From: Sanderia malayensis
Taxonomy: Eukaryota > Cnidaria > Scyphozoa > Semaeostomeae > Pelagiidae
Direction: 5' to 3'
Length of the DNA: 64,000 bases
NCBI GenBank assembly: GCA_013076295.1
Contig: RQOL01000847.1
Location: 103,951 to 167,950, forward strand
Both the position numbers and the translations under genes were made by a program. A model generated the notes under the pieces. That model was not told the origin of the DNA and ran no database searches. It was given only the letters and a program-made list of their open reading frames with translations. Positions 1 through 11,189 of this stretch are shown here, piece after piece; the stretch's first letter is position 1, and every line of letters begins with the position of its first letter.

Positions 1-3000
1 ACATAATTGGCTGCTCTATGATTGACTGCAACACGACCACTTCTCAAAGTAGTAAATATACTGCTAGCATCAAAAGAATCTGCCTCTTCATCAGTACTTT
101 CAGAGGATGAATCAGAAGGGTTCATATCTCTTATAACGATATCCTCATCACTTGTTTCAGAATTCATATCTTTATCAGAATCTTGCTCTTGCATTGCTTG
201 TTCCTGTGGTTCAACTTCCATATATTCAATTTCGTCATCTCTATGGCCTGTGTCCATGGTAGCAATCAGATGGCTTTGAATTGCTTGAACCTTCTCAGCT
301 TTTCTCAGCTTTAGCGTGTTCTTCAGATTAAAATGAGCCAAATACTTATCAAGCGTGTAAACTGTCAGTTTGGCAAGCATACCTTTGTGAAATAAATTCT
401 TCCAGTCATAGTCAGCAAAACCTTTACTTTTTTCTTGGCGTTCTATATGTACTCTTTGCTCAGCTCTTTTCTTTTTTTTTATTGATAAATGTGTCAAGTG
501 TTGAACATATTTTCTCACTTTATCTATTTCTACAATGAACTTCTTTGAAAATGTGGCAATGTCACCCTCTTTATCCAATTTCCCCTCTTTAAACAAAATT
601 TCAGCTTGTTTTCTAGGTTGAAAATCATCAATTTCTCGCTGCCTTCCATCTATTCATTGGGAGTCAAAAACACACTTTTGTAGTGTAATCCTTCAGCATC
701 ATAGTCAGGATACGGTTTTGGTACCTTGGTACAAGGAGGTCCTACCCAATCCTTTGAGCAATAAATGCATTCTCCACAAGTGCATTTCACATATTCGATG
801 TACTTTTCCCCTGTTTCCATGTGAGTTTCCATAAACGTTTTCAATGAATGAAAATAGTTTTGACCAGGGCATGGCTTCCCTGAGCCTGCTTTGGAGATAA
901 ACTCCTTTAGAGATTTGTGATTCTGAAAAACAAATCTTCTGCACTATCAGATGTGTATGCCTTCATGAAACCTCCAGGAGCAACTGCTCCATCAATCCGG
1001 CAAGTTAGCTCTTCACAGACCTGAAAAGCGTTATATTTCATTCGATCATACTCATGCTGCTCCATTTCATCCAAACTAATGTTGGCAATTCGCTCCTCTG
1101 TTAATCCTTCAAATGGCATCCTGTATTCCCAATCAATGGCCCCCCATCACATATTGCATCGCCAACATAACTCTGGCAACGCTCTACTTCATTTTGACTG
1201 CTATCACCACTTGCAAGATGATGTCTAATGTAGTAGTCTGCATTAGTAAGTAGAATAATCTCCGCACAGCGCAGTTTCACATCATGGTTAGAAACTCCGA
1301 CACCAGGTCCACCATCAGTAAACTCTAGAATTCTGGATTTCAACTTTGGTAAAAAAGCAGCTATGTTATTAATAAACTGGCTGCATGACTGAAGAACACC
1401 TTTTATTACAATCCATATTTCAGAGTTTGCACTTGTACCTTGAAGCAACTTTGTTAATTCTTCAACTGAAGAAATTAGATTCTGGAGAATGTCAAGGTCA
1501 ATGTCTGAAAAATGCCAGCTGAGTTGTTGATAGCATCTTGAAATACATTAAGCATGAGATAAAGTTGTGAAGCCCTTGCAGTCTCATATTCTCTATAGAA
1601 GCAGTTACTATCTTCTAAGATATTCATGACATCATCCTTGTTTGACATCAGGCAATAGAGCTTCACTTGGTCAGCTATTTTTATAAGTGCTGGAGTTGAC
1701 ATTGTAATTTCTTCTTTATTAACACAAAAGAGAAATGATTCCTCATACCTTAGTCTCATGAATTCTGAGGCCCACACAGATCCATTGCTGCCCACGAAAT
1801 GCTTTGGTCTATTGAAAACTACAACATCACTATCTGTTAGCTTAAGATTAGGCTTTCCGTCCTGCTCTTCGATTTTATATTCCATGATTCGGTTTACTCC
1901 GGAGTAGCATTGACAAGTCTTTCAGGAAAGTCATATTTTGGAAGAACCCTTTGTTGTTTAAATTACATGACTGGATTATACGGACATTTCGTGCACTCTG
2001 CATGCCTGCAACAAGAAGGTGAAAGTTTATATAATGAAAAACCTATAAAAGTTGATTCTAAGATGCTAGAATATATTATTTTCTCAAACTCAAAGCCCTT
2101 CAATAAAAATTTTAGCTGTCAAATGTATACAATAAAAGATATATTTGCTCTTACCTGTACTGGTTCCTGGGCATATGTAGGCTTTATCATCTCGAGATAT
2201 GATGAAATTGTACTTTGCATCATTTTCATTATTAAGTGTTCCACAATGTGCCATCAATATTCCCTTCTTGAAAGCACGTTGATAGTGTGTTAAAATATTT
2301 TCATTGTCCTGAAGTTTAGGTGGTTTCTTTGAACAGAAAAGGCCTAAGCCTAAATGTCTTTTGGCTTGAATTGATCTTTTGCTACGGGCTCTGGCTCTGT
2401 TAAATACAGTGGTTGATGATTTTATAGGCGTTAGGCCACGAGCGATTCGACTATTATTTGCAAGCTTAAGAAAATCTTTCTTTTTAACTCTGTGATGCAT
2501 ATACATAACATTATCATGGCGACGACCATGAGCAGTTGCTTTACTTTCAATGCACTGTAAAATGTATTGCTCATCTGTTTCATCTAGCATTTGAGGTCTA
2601 CCTGATCTAGTCTTGGGAAGACCAATACGGCGATCCTTAATCAGCTGTTGTTCTTACGTTTTATCATTTTTTGCATGGGTTTGCACTGGTTATTTTCCAA
2701 ATCTTTTTTAGATTATCTGTTGCATCATTAAATCTTCAATTTCACTTTCAATTTCATTTATCTGTATGTCGTTCCACTTTTTAAATTTTGGTTCCGTTTA
2801 AAGTTCAAATTGTTTATCCTTTTAGAAATATTATCTGCTCTGCTGGTAAGGTTTTTAGTCACCAGGCTATGTGCTTCACTTTCTACTTCATTCCTTTGTT
2901 CTATTGCTTGTAATACAGACTGGGTATATGTTTCAATTCGTGAACTAATTCCTAGACTAGAAAGTTGCTGTTGGTATGGGTGGCACCCAGGGCTACTTTG

Positions 3001-3550
3001 AGTATCTTCTGTCCCAAGCAGAATCCATATTCCTCAATAAACTTTCAACAAAATGTCTGGTGAGCTGCGACCCCTGCGTGTTACTTTCCTTTGTTATCAT
3101 TTCTTCAAGGAAAAGATCTAAATCAACTTCCTTTGACCGCAATATGATGTATTCACCATCAACAATGTAAACTGGGATTCCATGCTTTGGATGGCAAAGT
3201 AGTTCTATAAATGCTTTTTTCATGTGAGAATCCTTGAGGCTTTCAATAGTTTTGTCCGGATGGAAAGACAAAAACATTGTGAATGCTTCCAAGAAAGGCA
3301 GATAAGAGCAACGCAGCTCTCTTCCATTGATATTGATAATGCAAAGCAACTCCTGAAGTACTGCTCGAAGACCTCTCAAATTGTTTTTGCGTGAAAGCAA
3401 TTCTGGTGATTCAATTTTGGTGTCAAAAGATTTTATCTTTCTTGACAGTAACTCCTCAGCTGCATCCAGAGGACAAGCCTGAAGAGAACTGACAACATGT
3501 TCAGAAACTCTCGAGTTCTTTCGAATATCCGTTCTTGTTCTATTCATCAT
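1..3550 (-). pseudogene. Integrase-like (putative DDE) repeat-type ORF chain, frame-broken and running off the window start
   Basis: A single protein can be followed leftwards on the minus strand through open segments 3550-2993, about 2950-2760, 2590-2155, 2005-1887 and 1885-1475, then 1448-1101, 1119-907, 900-650 and 650-1. Between most segments the frame changes by one or two bases. A real-looking intron remains: donor at 2154 (ACAG|GTAAGA on the minus strand), acceptor at 2006 (TTGCAG|GC), 149 nt. Visible motifs in order are a basic segment with KKPPK near 2320, ISRDDKAYICPG at about 2180-2200, TDGGPGVGVSN near 1290-1320, GDSSQNEVER near 1180-1210, a cysteine cluster (CTCGECIYC) near 770, a SAP-like helical segment (LAKLTVYTLDKYLAHFNLKN) near 320-380, and a Ser/Asp/Glu-rich tail. 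The spacing Asp...Asp...Glu in ISRDDK, TDGG and QNEVER is what retroviral-integrase-type DDE enzymes show; that reading is my inference. The retained intron argues against a retrocopy. I cannot name the family. Some frame breaks may be assembly indels. Confidence 0.65.
2006..2154 (-). other. Intron inside the integrase-like ORF chain
   Basis: On the minus strand the exon ends ...CCAGTACAG and is followed by GTAAGAGC; 149 nt later TTCTTGTTGCAG precedes GCATGCAG. Joining them keeps the frame across the PGTSTG motif. Both splice sites match consensus well, so the copy descends from genomic DNA and not from a spliced transcript. Confidence 0.6.
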
Positions 3551-3931
3551 GCACGCGCCTATAATCTTTTTCCGTCAACTGCAGCAACTTCCTCCTTCCT
3601 CCATTTTTTCTCCAATTTTCTAAGTGCTAAATGCAAGTAATGCAAGTGATGCAAGCAGCAACAACAAAAGTGACGATTTTGATTCAACAACAACAACAAA
3701 GCAACATTTTCGAGGTCTCGTTCTGAAAACAAAACGCCCACAAAAGCCAAAAGCCCAAACTTAACCTGCACCTCGATCCTGCCCCTAATCCCAACCCCTA
3801 TTCACCCCTATTTCAATCCGAAATCTAATCCTGACTTCAACCCTGGAGCAAAAGCTTTCCTAACCCTTCCCCTGATCTTTATCTCACCAAACCAAATGCC
3901 CCGAATATAACCAAGACGAGGCTACATTCTC

Positions 3932-5328
3932 ATGGCAAAAATGGCTGGTGAAGATGAAATAAGAGATTTTCTGCAAAAGCACAACTTGCAGCAGTATTTC
4001 GATAAATTTATAGAATTGGGATATGATGATTTAACTCAGTTACAAGAAATGTTAACAGAGGAATTAAAAGAAGTTTCGAAAGATGCTGGTATGCTTAAAC
4101 CAGGACACCAAAAAAGATTTGTGGCTGCTATCCAGATTCTGCAGTCAAAAGCAACCCATGGTGAGCCAAGCAGAAGCCAAAATAATGAATGTGCCATTGA
4201 TGAAGATATTGCTTTGACGCCAAATATTACTGCTTGGCCACAATTGCAAGGATCTGTGGGTGCCAAATCCACTGACTGCAAGACTTAAATTTTATAATGA
4301 TGTTTTAACAAGTCTCTTGGAAACAACATACCATCTGATAGCACCCATCCAATTTAAAAACTATGTAATTGAACAAAGAATTACACGTTGGAAAATCGAG
4401 ACAGCAGTTCTAAGATTTGAATATAAGACTGAAATATTTTTGACAAAAACAGCAAAGATGGCAATGCTATGAATGTTCAAACATTCTCAGCAGAGTCATT
4501 CAACATTCGAATTGGCGACAAATCTAAAGCAGAATCTGCCAAATGTATTGTTGATGGCATGGTGGTTGAGATGAATAGCCTCATAGATGATATAATAAAG
4601 CTGCGTTCATCTTTATTCAACAAGCAGAATGAAGTTAAAGTTTGGAAGAATAATGAGTTAAAATATTATGATGATAAAATAACCCAGGTGAAAAAACTCT
4701 TGGTTTTATTGGAAAAATGCCAATCCAGCATTATTTCCAACATTAATTTGCTGAAAAGAAGAATACCCTGTGCTGCTGATTCTAGCAAAGAGACCCAACG
4801 TAAGCGAAAAAGGACATATGAAAATAAGCAAAAGGCAATTAAGAGAAAATTGAAGCGATTACACAAAAATTCAAATGAGGTTTTAAAGATTATGACAAAC
4901 GGCAAAGTGGAAGATCATTGTTCGCTTAAAAATGGAAGCAGATCACCATTAAAATACATGAGCTTGCAAAAAAGGAAGGGCTAGTCCCCAGATATCACTT
5001 GGAAGCTTTGAAGTTTCTCATCTCAAACAACTGCTTTGATGGAGATGCTCTACCGACTGTTGAGAAGATGGCCAGCGATCTTGCTGCAAAGCAAACTGCT
5101 ACACTCAAAACAAACAAAAGAAAATCATTGGAAAAACCTGTTAGCCAAAATCAGCGCAGCATCATTGACATGCTGACAAGAAAGACAACATCACCTGCCA
5201 TGCCATCTGGTGTCCAGAAAGATCCTGTTCCAGTTGTTTCACTAGACCAGTCTGATTCTTCAGATGTTGAATCTGATTCTGGATCCTATTCTTCTTCTTC
5301 AAACTTGGATGAACTTGACATTTAATAC
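3932..5328 (+). pseudogene. SAM-domain ORF with coiled-coil basic middle and acidic tail, frame-broken; divergent partner of the integrase-like chain
   Basis: The first open segment (3932-4288) encodes a recognisable sterile alpha motif: residues about 5-75 hold the helical pattern IRDFLQKHNLQQYFDKFIE, then GYDDLTQLQ, and end in GHQKRFVAAIQIL. SAM domains bind other SAM domains or, less often, RNA or lipids. The protein seems to continue through 4245-4470 (frame change), 4469-4926 (basic, with runs such as KRKRTYENKQ and heptad-like leucines), and 4926-5325 after another frame change. It ends in a Ser/Asp-rich tail. The start lies 381 bases from the divergent start of the minus-strand integrase-like chain, so the two may share a promoter or belong to one mobile unit. 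The breaks are single indels and could be decay or assembly error. Confidence 0.55.
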
Positions 5329-6448
5329 TAATTCTCTAAGAAATACTCTGACAATGGGTGCTAAAATAGTTATTTGTGTTCTTTGAGAATATTCTCAGTT
5401 TTCTTTTCATTAACAATTTTTTTTTTGAGAACTTTGAAAAAATATTTTGCGGCCCATCCAGTTGCAAAGAAAAAATTTGGCAGCCCATCTACATAGCCAA
5501 AATAAATTTCATGGCCCATGCCAAATCACTCCGGCCCCCCCTAGTAGATACTTAATGACCGGTCCCATATCTCGCTGCAAGCAATCTTCGAGCAAGTTCC
5601 GGCTTTCATTCTCAGAACGCTGTAAAAATAGTGGAAGACCAACTCTCTCTCCGATATAGGCGGGACTGTTACAGAATCTCCGTATGAAAAGTCATCGCAT
5701 ATATTTAGAGGTTGCGCGTCTTCTTGTCCAATGCTAGGAAGCATTCTTTCAACCGCACTTGGAGTTTGAAATAAAGTGGCATTTGTGTCATGGGTCGTTC
5801 CACAACCTGTAAATGTTTCTTGGCGTTCGTCGTTGTTATCCATGGGGAAATGAGTTGGTACACCTTTGCGTAAAGACAAGACTGGGAGACTATTGCTCGA
5901 TACCATTCGAGACCATGCAATATTTTGCATCCGGATGTCTTCATATGAGATGACGTGGTTGCATTTATGTAGCATGTCGATCATTTCTTTGCTTCCTTAA
6001 AGGGCTTATGCAGCCAAAAATGACCTATCGTTTTTTTGCTGAAATGAAGAGAAACAGATCTGAGTATCACTATAAACCTATTTTGAGTGTTTTCTGACGA
6101 GCATAGGTATGTTTTATTTAGGCTCAAACCCACCCATGTCTCCAGAAACTGATGACGTCACAGTGATGACACGAGAATCGAGTTCCCATGGGGTTTGTAT
6201 GGGAAATTTTGACCTCGAGTCACAATTTTTTAAATAACTTGAGAAAGCACAGGGCGATTTTGATTCTCTAACCAATGGCGAAAATCCCAATGTCTTTCTC
6301 ACACTATGAGCTAATTTCGGTTGCTTTTGATCAAATATGGGATTTATAACAAATTTTTGAAAAAAGTAAATTTTTCGTGATTTTTGTTTTCTGCGACGTC
6401 ACATTGAACCAAGCTATTGTTCTCTGCACAAGGAAGGCTATTACTAAA

Positions 6449-6590
6449 AGCGGGAACGGGGAACGGTCGGGGAACGACCGGGGAACGGAATAACCTGGGA
6501 ACGACCGGGGAACGGTCGGGGAACCGTCGGGGAACGGTCGGGGAACGGTCGGGGAACCGTCGGGGAACGGTCGGGGAACGGAAGTATGAA
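6449..6590. repeat. G-rich minisatellite in left fold-back arm
   Basis: About a dozen tandem 10-12-base units vary around GGGGAACGGTC / GGGGAACCGTC. An inverted copy lies at about 8205-8325 in the opposite arm. Confidence 0.85.
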
Positions 6591-8204
6591 ACCGTTTGAA
6601 ATTTACAAGTTTTTACACGTTTATGAAACGTTACGAAACGTTTACCTATCATAACTGTAAATAAAATCTACAGTCTTAATAGGTAAACAAGGTAAACTTT
6701 ATAGTTTTAATATGTAAACAACGAAAGACCAGATGCATTTTGTGAATGTGAATATCGCCCGCTTTGATGACTTCCGATTCGCTGTTTGCATCATCACTCC
6801 GTCCAATGCGAGCTGTCAACGATGTCTGTTCAACACCAATAATTTAGTGGTCAGGGGGTAGACTGTAATTCAGAATTAATGACTCGCCTAACCAATAACA
6901 TAGAATGAGAAAATATACTATGCCCCATGAAACAAACTCGAAGAATGTAGAAAGGATGCGCCATCTTATCTTTCCTGGGCCATCTTATAATATGTAGAAT
7001 TAGAAAAATGTGATTGAGTATGATGTAAGATATATAGAATTAGAATATAGGATTTTTGAAGAATACAACAACATCATCAGGCGGACCGGACGTTGGGTTT
7101 TTAATCTCATATTTCCACTTTTTGGCCTTTGTCATCGGTGTCAGAAGTCTTTGTTTTTTCGTCTTTTGTTCTGCCTCTCAGGAGCTTTGCTCGACAGGTT
7201 TTACGCGTACTGCACTCTTTGAATCTAACTAAACGTGCTGCGGTGAGAGACCCCCTGGCGAACACATTTCGAAATGACATAGTTATTCTATGAAAGATCT
7301 AATCGTGCCCGGCCAATAATTTTGTCATATTCAAAGGCAGGAATTGAGAAACAATTACACCCTGTTCCGATTCAAACCATTCCCAAAATGCTCCAATAAA
7401 GACAGCCGAAAGCGCTTACATGACGTCGACATTGTTGTGCCAAAGTTATTATGTCAAGGATCGAGTTTCTCCCCGTCATTGTTAATTGCTGTTGTCTATT
7501 ATCACCAACGGACAATCACGTGATATGATATTTCATATGTTTTGTAACACGTTATTTCCTTCCACTCAACTCACTTACAATCCTTATGATATGTAGAGTT
7601 AGAACGTGTTCTCATCTAATCTTCATCATGTCCGTCATTAAAAGCTATATCATATTTTCGTTTATTATACTGTTCTGTTCTGTTAACATTTTCTTATGTA
7701 ATAAATCTCAATAAATTTTCAAAAATCTTATATTCTAATTCTATATATCTTACATGATACTCAATCACATTTTTTAATTCTACATTTCTTATATATTGAA
7801 TTCTGTATATTCTCTGTTTTAAGTGTATTTCTTGTTATTTCATTCTTCGAGTTTGTTTCATGGGGCATAGTATATTTTTTCATTATATGTTATTGGTTAC
7901 ACGAGTCATTAATTCTGAATTACAGTCTACCCCCTGACCACTAAATTATTGGTTTTGAACTGACATCGTTGACAGCTCGCATTGGACGGAGTGATGATAC
8001 AAACAGCGAATCGGAAGTCATCAAAGCGGGCGATATTCACATTCACAAAATGCATCTGGTCTTTCGTTGTTTACATATTAAAACTATAAAGTTTACCTTG
8101 TTTACCTGTTAAGACTGTAGATTTTATTTACAGTTATGATAGGTAAACGTTTCGTAACGTTTTATAAACGTGCAAAACTTGTAAATTTCAAACGGTTTCA
8201 TACT

Positions 8205-8325
8205 TCCGTTCCCCGACGGTTCTCCGACGGTTCCCCGACCGTTCCCCGACGGTTCCCCGACCGTTCCCCGGTCGTTCCCAGGTTATTCCGTTCCCCGGTC
8301 GTTCCCCGACCGTTCCCCGTTCCCG
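8205..8325. repeat. Minisatellite in right fold-back arm
   Basis: Tandem CCGTTCCCCGAC-type units form the reverse complement of the array at 6449-6590, with slightly fewer units. Confidence 0.85.
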
Positions 8326-8368
8326 CTTTTAGTAATAGCCCACAAGGAACGCACATGCGAGAAACAGT

Positions 8369-8629
8369 ATGAGACTGGAAGTGAAACTTGTCATTTATTT
8401 CAAAATGTCGGATAGCTGTGATTATACCAGTTCTAGCTCGGACAACGAGCCATGCAAAACAAGAAGTAGTCCTAATAACAGCGAACAAGACGAAGATTAT
8501 TCTGTAGTTATTTTGCATGTTCGAAGGGCGTACGAAAGTGCAAAAGAGAGCCCCTCACAAGCAAACCTGGATTCGAACAGTCAACAATTTTATTCATCTG
8601 CAAGGCCCAAGGGAGCACCGCTGTGACTG
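8369..8629 (+). CDS. Short hypothetical ORF inside the TTAA element
   Basis: An 85-aa open frame; an internal Met at 8405 gives a more natural start, followed by an acidic Ser-rich segment (SSSSDNEPC, SEQDEDYS). It lies between the nested element and the right end of the TTAA element, so it could be a leftover of a protein the element once carried. I do not recognise it, and it may be chance. Confidence 0.2.
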
Positions 8630-9268
8630 TTGTCGAAAATTTTCACTCCGATCAGTGTTTTGTTGACCGCCGTTCGCAGGGGGCGTCTGAGATCGCGCAT
8701 CACTGTGGTGTCACAGTTTCTACAAAAGTTGTCAAAAATGCTTACTTCGGCAATGAATAACTCAAAAACTACAAAATATTTTCAAATTCTATTTGCGGCA
8801 TGCTTCTAAGCACGTTAAATTCTCTCAATTTCAGCAAAAAATGATATGTCACTTTTGGCTGCATAAGCCCTTTAAACTAAACAAATAATTTTTAATGCGA
8901 AATGAATCCACAAAATCAACAATAAAAACGTAATCTTCTGATTTACCCCAAAATAGGAAGCACAAACATACCCGTAATTCTGTGATTTACAAGGACCTTT
9001 GCAGCTTGCTTTGGTGATGGTGTCCTTCTAGTCAGTGACTCCCAGTCACTGGCAAGAGACCAAATTTTTGTTGCTTTGATGTAAGACTGCGCAACAGCAT
9101 AGCCAAATGAATTCGCGTTCCCAACGTGATAAACAGTGTGGTATATTGCATTATATAATTCGGGAAGAGGTCCTTCATCCAACATGGCACTCATCTCTTC
9201 TGGGGACAGTGGCCAGGAAATTTTTTTTTCCATTGGTGAGTTCATTTTCCGGCGAATCATAATGGAAA

Positions 9269-9300
9269 AAGATTTTACGAGATCGTGGTCTCGTAAAATC
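9269..9300. repeat. Short perfect hairpin
   Basis: GATTTTACGAGA and TCTCGTAAAATC form a 12-bp perfect stem with a 6-base loop, just upstream of the start of the split minus-strand gene. Confidence 0.6.
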
Positions 9301-9409
9301 TCGTATATTCATGCTCTCCGTGCTCATTTGTCGCATCGATTTTTGTAGCATTTATCATCACTATCACTATATCACTTGAAAAGGGGGCTGGCCACTAACT
9401 AATGAAGTT

Positions 9410-10147
9410 TTGGCGGGAAAACGTCAATTTTTGGTTGTCATCATTTCTATTTTATTATTATTTCTAAATGTTCTTCCTGTTGGTTGTATTTGTTGTCTCT
9501 ACTCTGAAATGAATTCTGGAAGTTCGTCTGAAGATGATGAAAGTGAAGGTAATATCTTTTCTTCTGATGAAGGTGCTTCTGACGACGAATATAATAGTGA
9601 CTCAAGTGATGGATATGACCCTCCTGGAGTTGTAAGCGATGACAATACAGATGGTTGCTGCTATTGGTCAACAACAAAGAATGATCATCTTGATGATACG
9701 TCCAGTTTCGTAAACCAAGACATTCCCGACTATGGAAATGTAACAGTACCATTCGATGAAGACACGAAGCCAAGCGACATTGTTGAAGATGTCATGGATG
9801 AAGAATTTATTCTTAACTGTATAGATGCGACAAATGAACACGGAGAGCATGACCACAACTTCGTTGAGAAAATTGGGAGCATTCCAAGAAACGAAAAAGG
9901 AATCTAGTTTGTACGTGGCTTTTTTGCGATCAAGTGGCACATAAAGATCTTAAAATTGCCGCAGATCAAATGGGCATGGAGTGATGATCCGCTGAAAACT
10001 CAGCCAGAAGTAAAAAAGATCAAGACACTGGATATTTTTCGACTAATGCTGAAGCACTTTCGTGTTGTCAAACCTTCATCGCTACCAACACGAGACAGCG
10101 AAAATTTCCACCCGCTGCAAAACATACTCAAGAAGGCTTTGATGTGA
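9410..10147 (+). CDS. Acidic hypothetical protein (two adjoining frames)
   Basis: The first frame (9410-9907, possible Met at 9509 giving about 132 aa) is rich in Ser, Asp and Glu (SGSSSEDDESEG, SSDEGASDDEY). The first 33 codons before that Met look like a hydrophobic leader and may be untranslated. A second open segment (9908-10147) follows the stop and includes IKWAWSDDPLK and FRLMLKHFRVVK. The gene is divergent from the split minus-strand gene about 150 bases away. Such an acidic N-terminus is common in transposon-encoded proteins but is not diagnostic. Not recognised; could be a fragment. Confidence 0.3.
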
Positions 10148-10491
10148 CATACACATCAAACAATTGAAAAAAAATGATTCAGTTATTCAATTCAGTAATT
10201 TTTCTCTTTGTGCCAAAACAACGAGATGAATTGAAGCTACTGAGGTAAAAGAGGGCCATGGTTATCTTTGATGTGTTCAGGGGGCAAACAACAGATTCAA
10301 TCTTCAATTAATTGAAGACAATTACTGTGTCAGTATGTTGGTACCAACTAATTTAAAACATCACTTTCAGCCACTGGAGTACTACTGTCAATGGTATGCG
10401 GCAAAAAACTTCTAAAATTCAAATGTCAGGGGTCGATGGCGCAATAAGCATGGAGCTGGAGCCAGACGGCCCTTTTGAAGATCTAGACTAA

Positions 10492-11108
10492 GGCCCCGTT
10501 GGATCCGTTCCAAAAATGGTTACAATAGGTGTTTCATTTACACGGGTACGCATGGATCCGTTCCTTTTTGGAAACGGGATCGTATCTTTTTGGGTACGTG
10601 CTGTATTTGGGTACGTGCGATCGTATCTTTTTCCGTGCTGTGCCAGAAGAGGCACAGCACGGAACCCAGGCTGAGGTTGTGTTATCGTGGGAAGTCCAAA
10701 ATATAAGCAGTACAAAATATCTGGGCCTATTGAAAAGCAATTAATACCAATTTTGTCTCTAACGTTTTCCAATATAGCTTCTTTTTGTATGTTGTAAGTG
10801 TAGTTTGCGAACAACATCGACAGGGATTGGAGTTCATGATGAACCAAACAACTGGGGCAGGTGAAGGAAGGAAATTTGTGTTCGCCATTTTCTGACAGTG
10901 TTTTGGCGCAATTACAAGTAACTAACAACAACAAAACACGCCTTAACTTGAACAACTGCGCATGCTCAACAATTGGATCCGTTCTCGTGCATACTCAACA
11001 GTTTTTTGAGTCCGTTCCCGTGTAAACGCTATACAATGGTTCCCATATCGTACCCAAAAGGCACGGACCTTTTGGGTCCGCATCTTTTTCTCTCGTGTAA
11101 ACGGGGTC
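10492..11108. mobile_element. Non-autonomous TIR element, TAA-flanked (PIF/Harbinger-like signature)
   Basis: The left end GGCCCCGTT…TTTACACGGGTACG is matched in inverted form by the right end (…TACCC…GTGTAAACGGGGTC), with degenerate repeats of TTTTGGGTACG inside both arms. The flanks read CTAA| at the left and |TAA at the right, which fits a 3-bp TAA duplication. No transposase ORF is visible. Confidence 0.5.
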
Positions 11109-11189
11109 TAAATATCATATCAATTATGAACTAACATGATATCCGCATTCATTTTTTATAAAAATTGGTCCACAATTTTTGCCATCTTG

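Larger units (their letters stand above)
6436..8340. mobile_element. Fold-back element with about 0.65-kb inverted arms and a 9-bp target duplication (Mutator-like signature)
   Basis: The left end GGCTATTACTAAAAGCGGG and the right end CCCGCTTTTAGTAATAGCC are inverted copies. The direct repeat CACAAGGAA stands at 6427-6435 and 8341-8349. The arms remain inverted copies inward, through the GGGGAACGGTC minisatellite, the GTAAACAAGGTAAAC segment, and the segment around ATGCATCTGGTC, to about 7065 on the left and 7715 on the right. The unmatched loop is about 650 bases. Long terminal inverted repeats with a 9-bp duplication are typical of Mutator-like elements; the assignment is inference because no transposase is present. 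Confidence 0.75.
6001..8871. mobile_element. TTAA-flanked DNA transposon (piggyBac-like target site), non-autonomous, carrying a nested element
   Basis: The left end AGGGCTTATGCAGCCAAAA is matched as an inverted repeat by the right end (…TTTTGGCTGCATAAGCCCT), with similarity over about 52 bases at each end. It is flanked by TTAA at 5997-6000 and 8872-8875. A TTAA duplication is the signature of piggyBac-type transposition; I see no transposase. The interior between the end repeats and the nested element differs on the two sides. The right side contains a short ORF (8369-8626). Confidence 0.75.
5541..9260 (-). pseudogene. Repeat-type hypothetical gene split by a nested transposon insertion
   Basis: The upstream exon is 9260-8972 and the downstream exon is 5995-5541. 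The upstream part holds WPLSPEEMSAML, LPELYNAIYHTVYHVGNANS, KIWSLASDWESL and VNHRITG. The downstream part holds KEMIDMLHKCNHVISYEDIR, MDNNDERQETFTG and GTTHDTNATLF. The junction fits an intron: donor ACGG|GTATGT at 8971 and acceptor TTAAG|GAAGC ending at 5996, which joins in frame. Removing the inserted element (6001-8871 plus one TTAA copy) leaves an intron of about 101 nt. The ORF resembles hypothetical proteins often found in repeat-rich invertebrate genomes; this is from memory, not a search. The C-terminal side stops at 5541, where a different sequence begins, so the gene is probably truncated there. Function unknown. Confidence 0.5.

Noticed and set aside
22..279. Plus-strand serine-rich open frame
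   Set aside because: It is the complement of the acidic tail of the minus-strand integrase-like chain; the serine richness mirrors GAT/GAA codons on the other strand.
3770..3900. CCCTAA/CCCTAT-like text suggesting telomere repeats
   Set aside because: Only irregular matches, no tandem hexamer array.
9447..9940. Minus-strand His/Leu-rich frames
   Set aside because: They overlap the acidic plus-strand ORF in antisense, and their composition follows from its codons.
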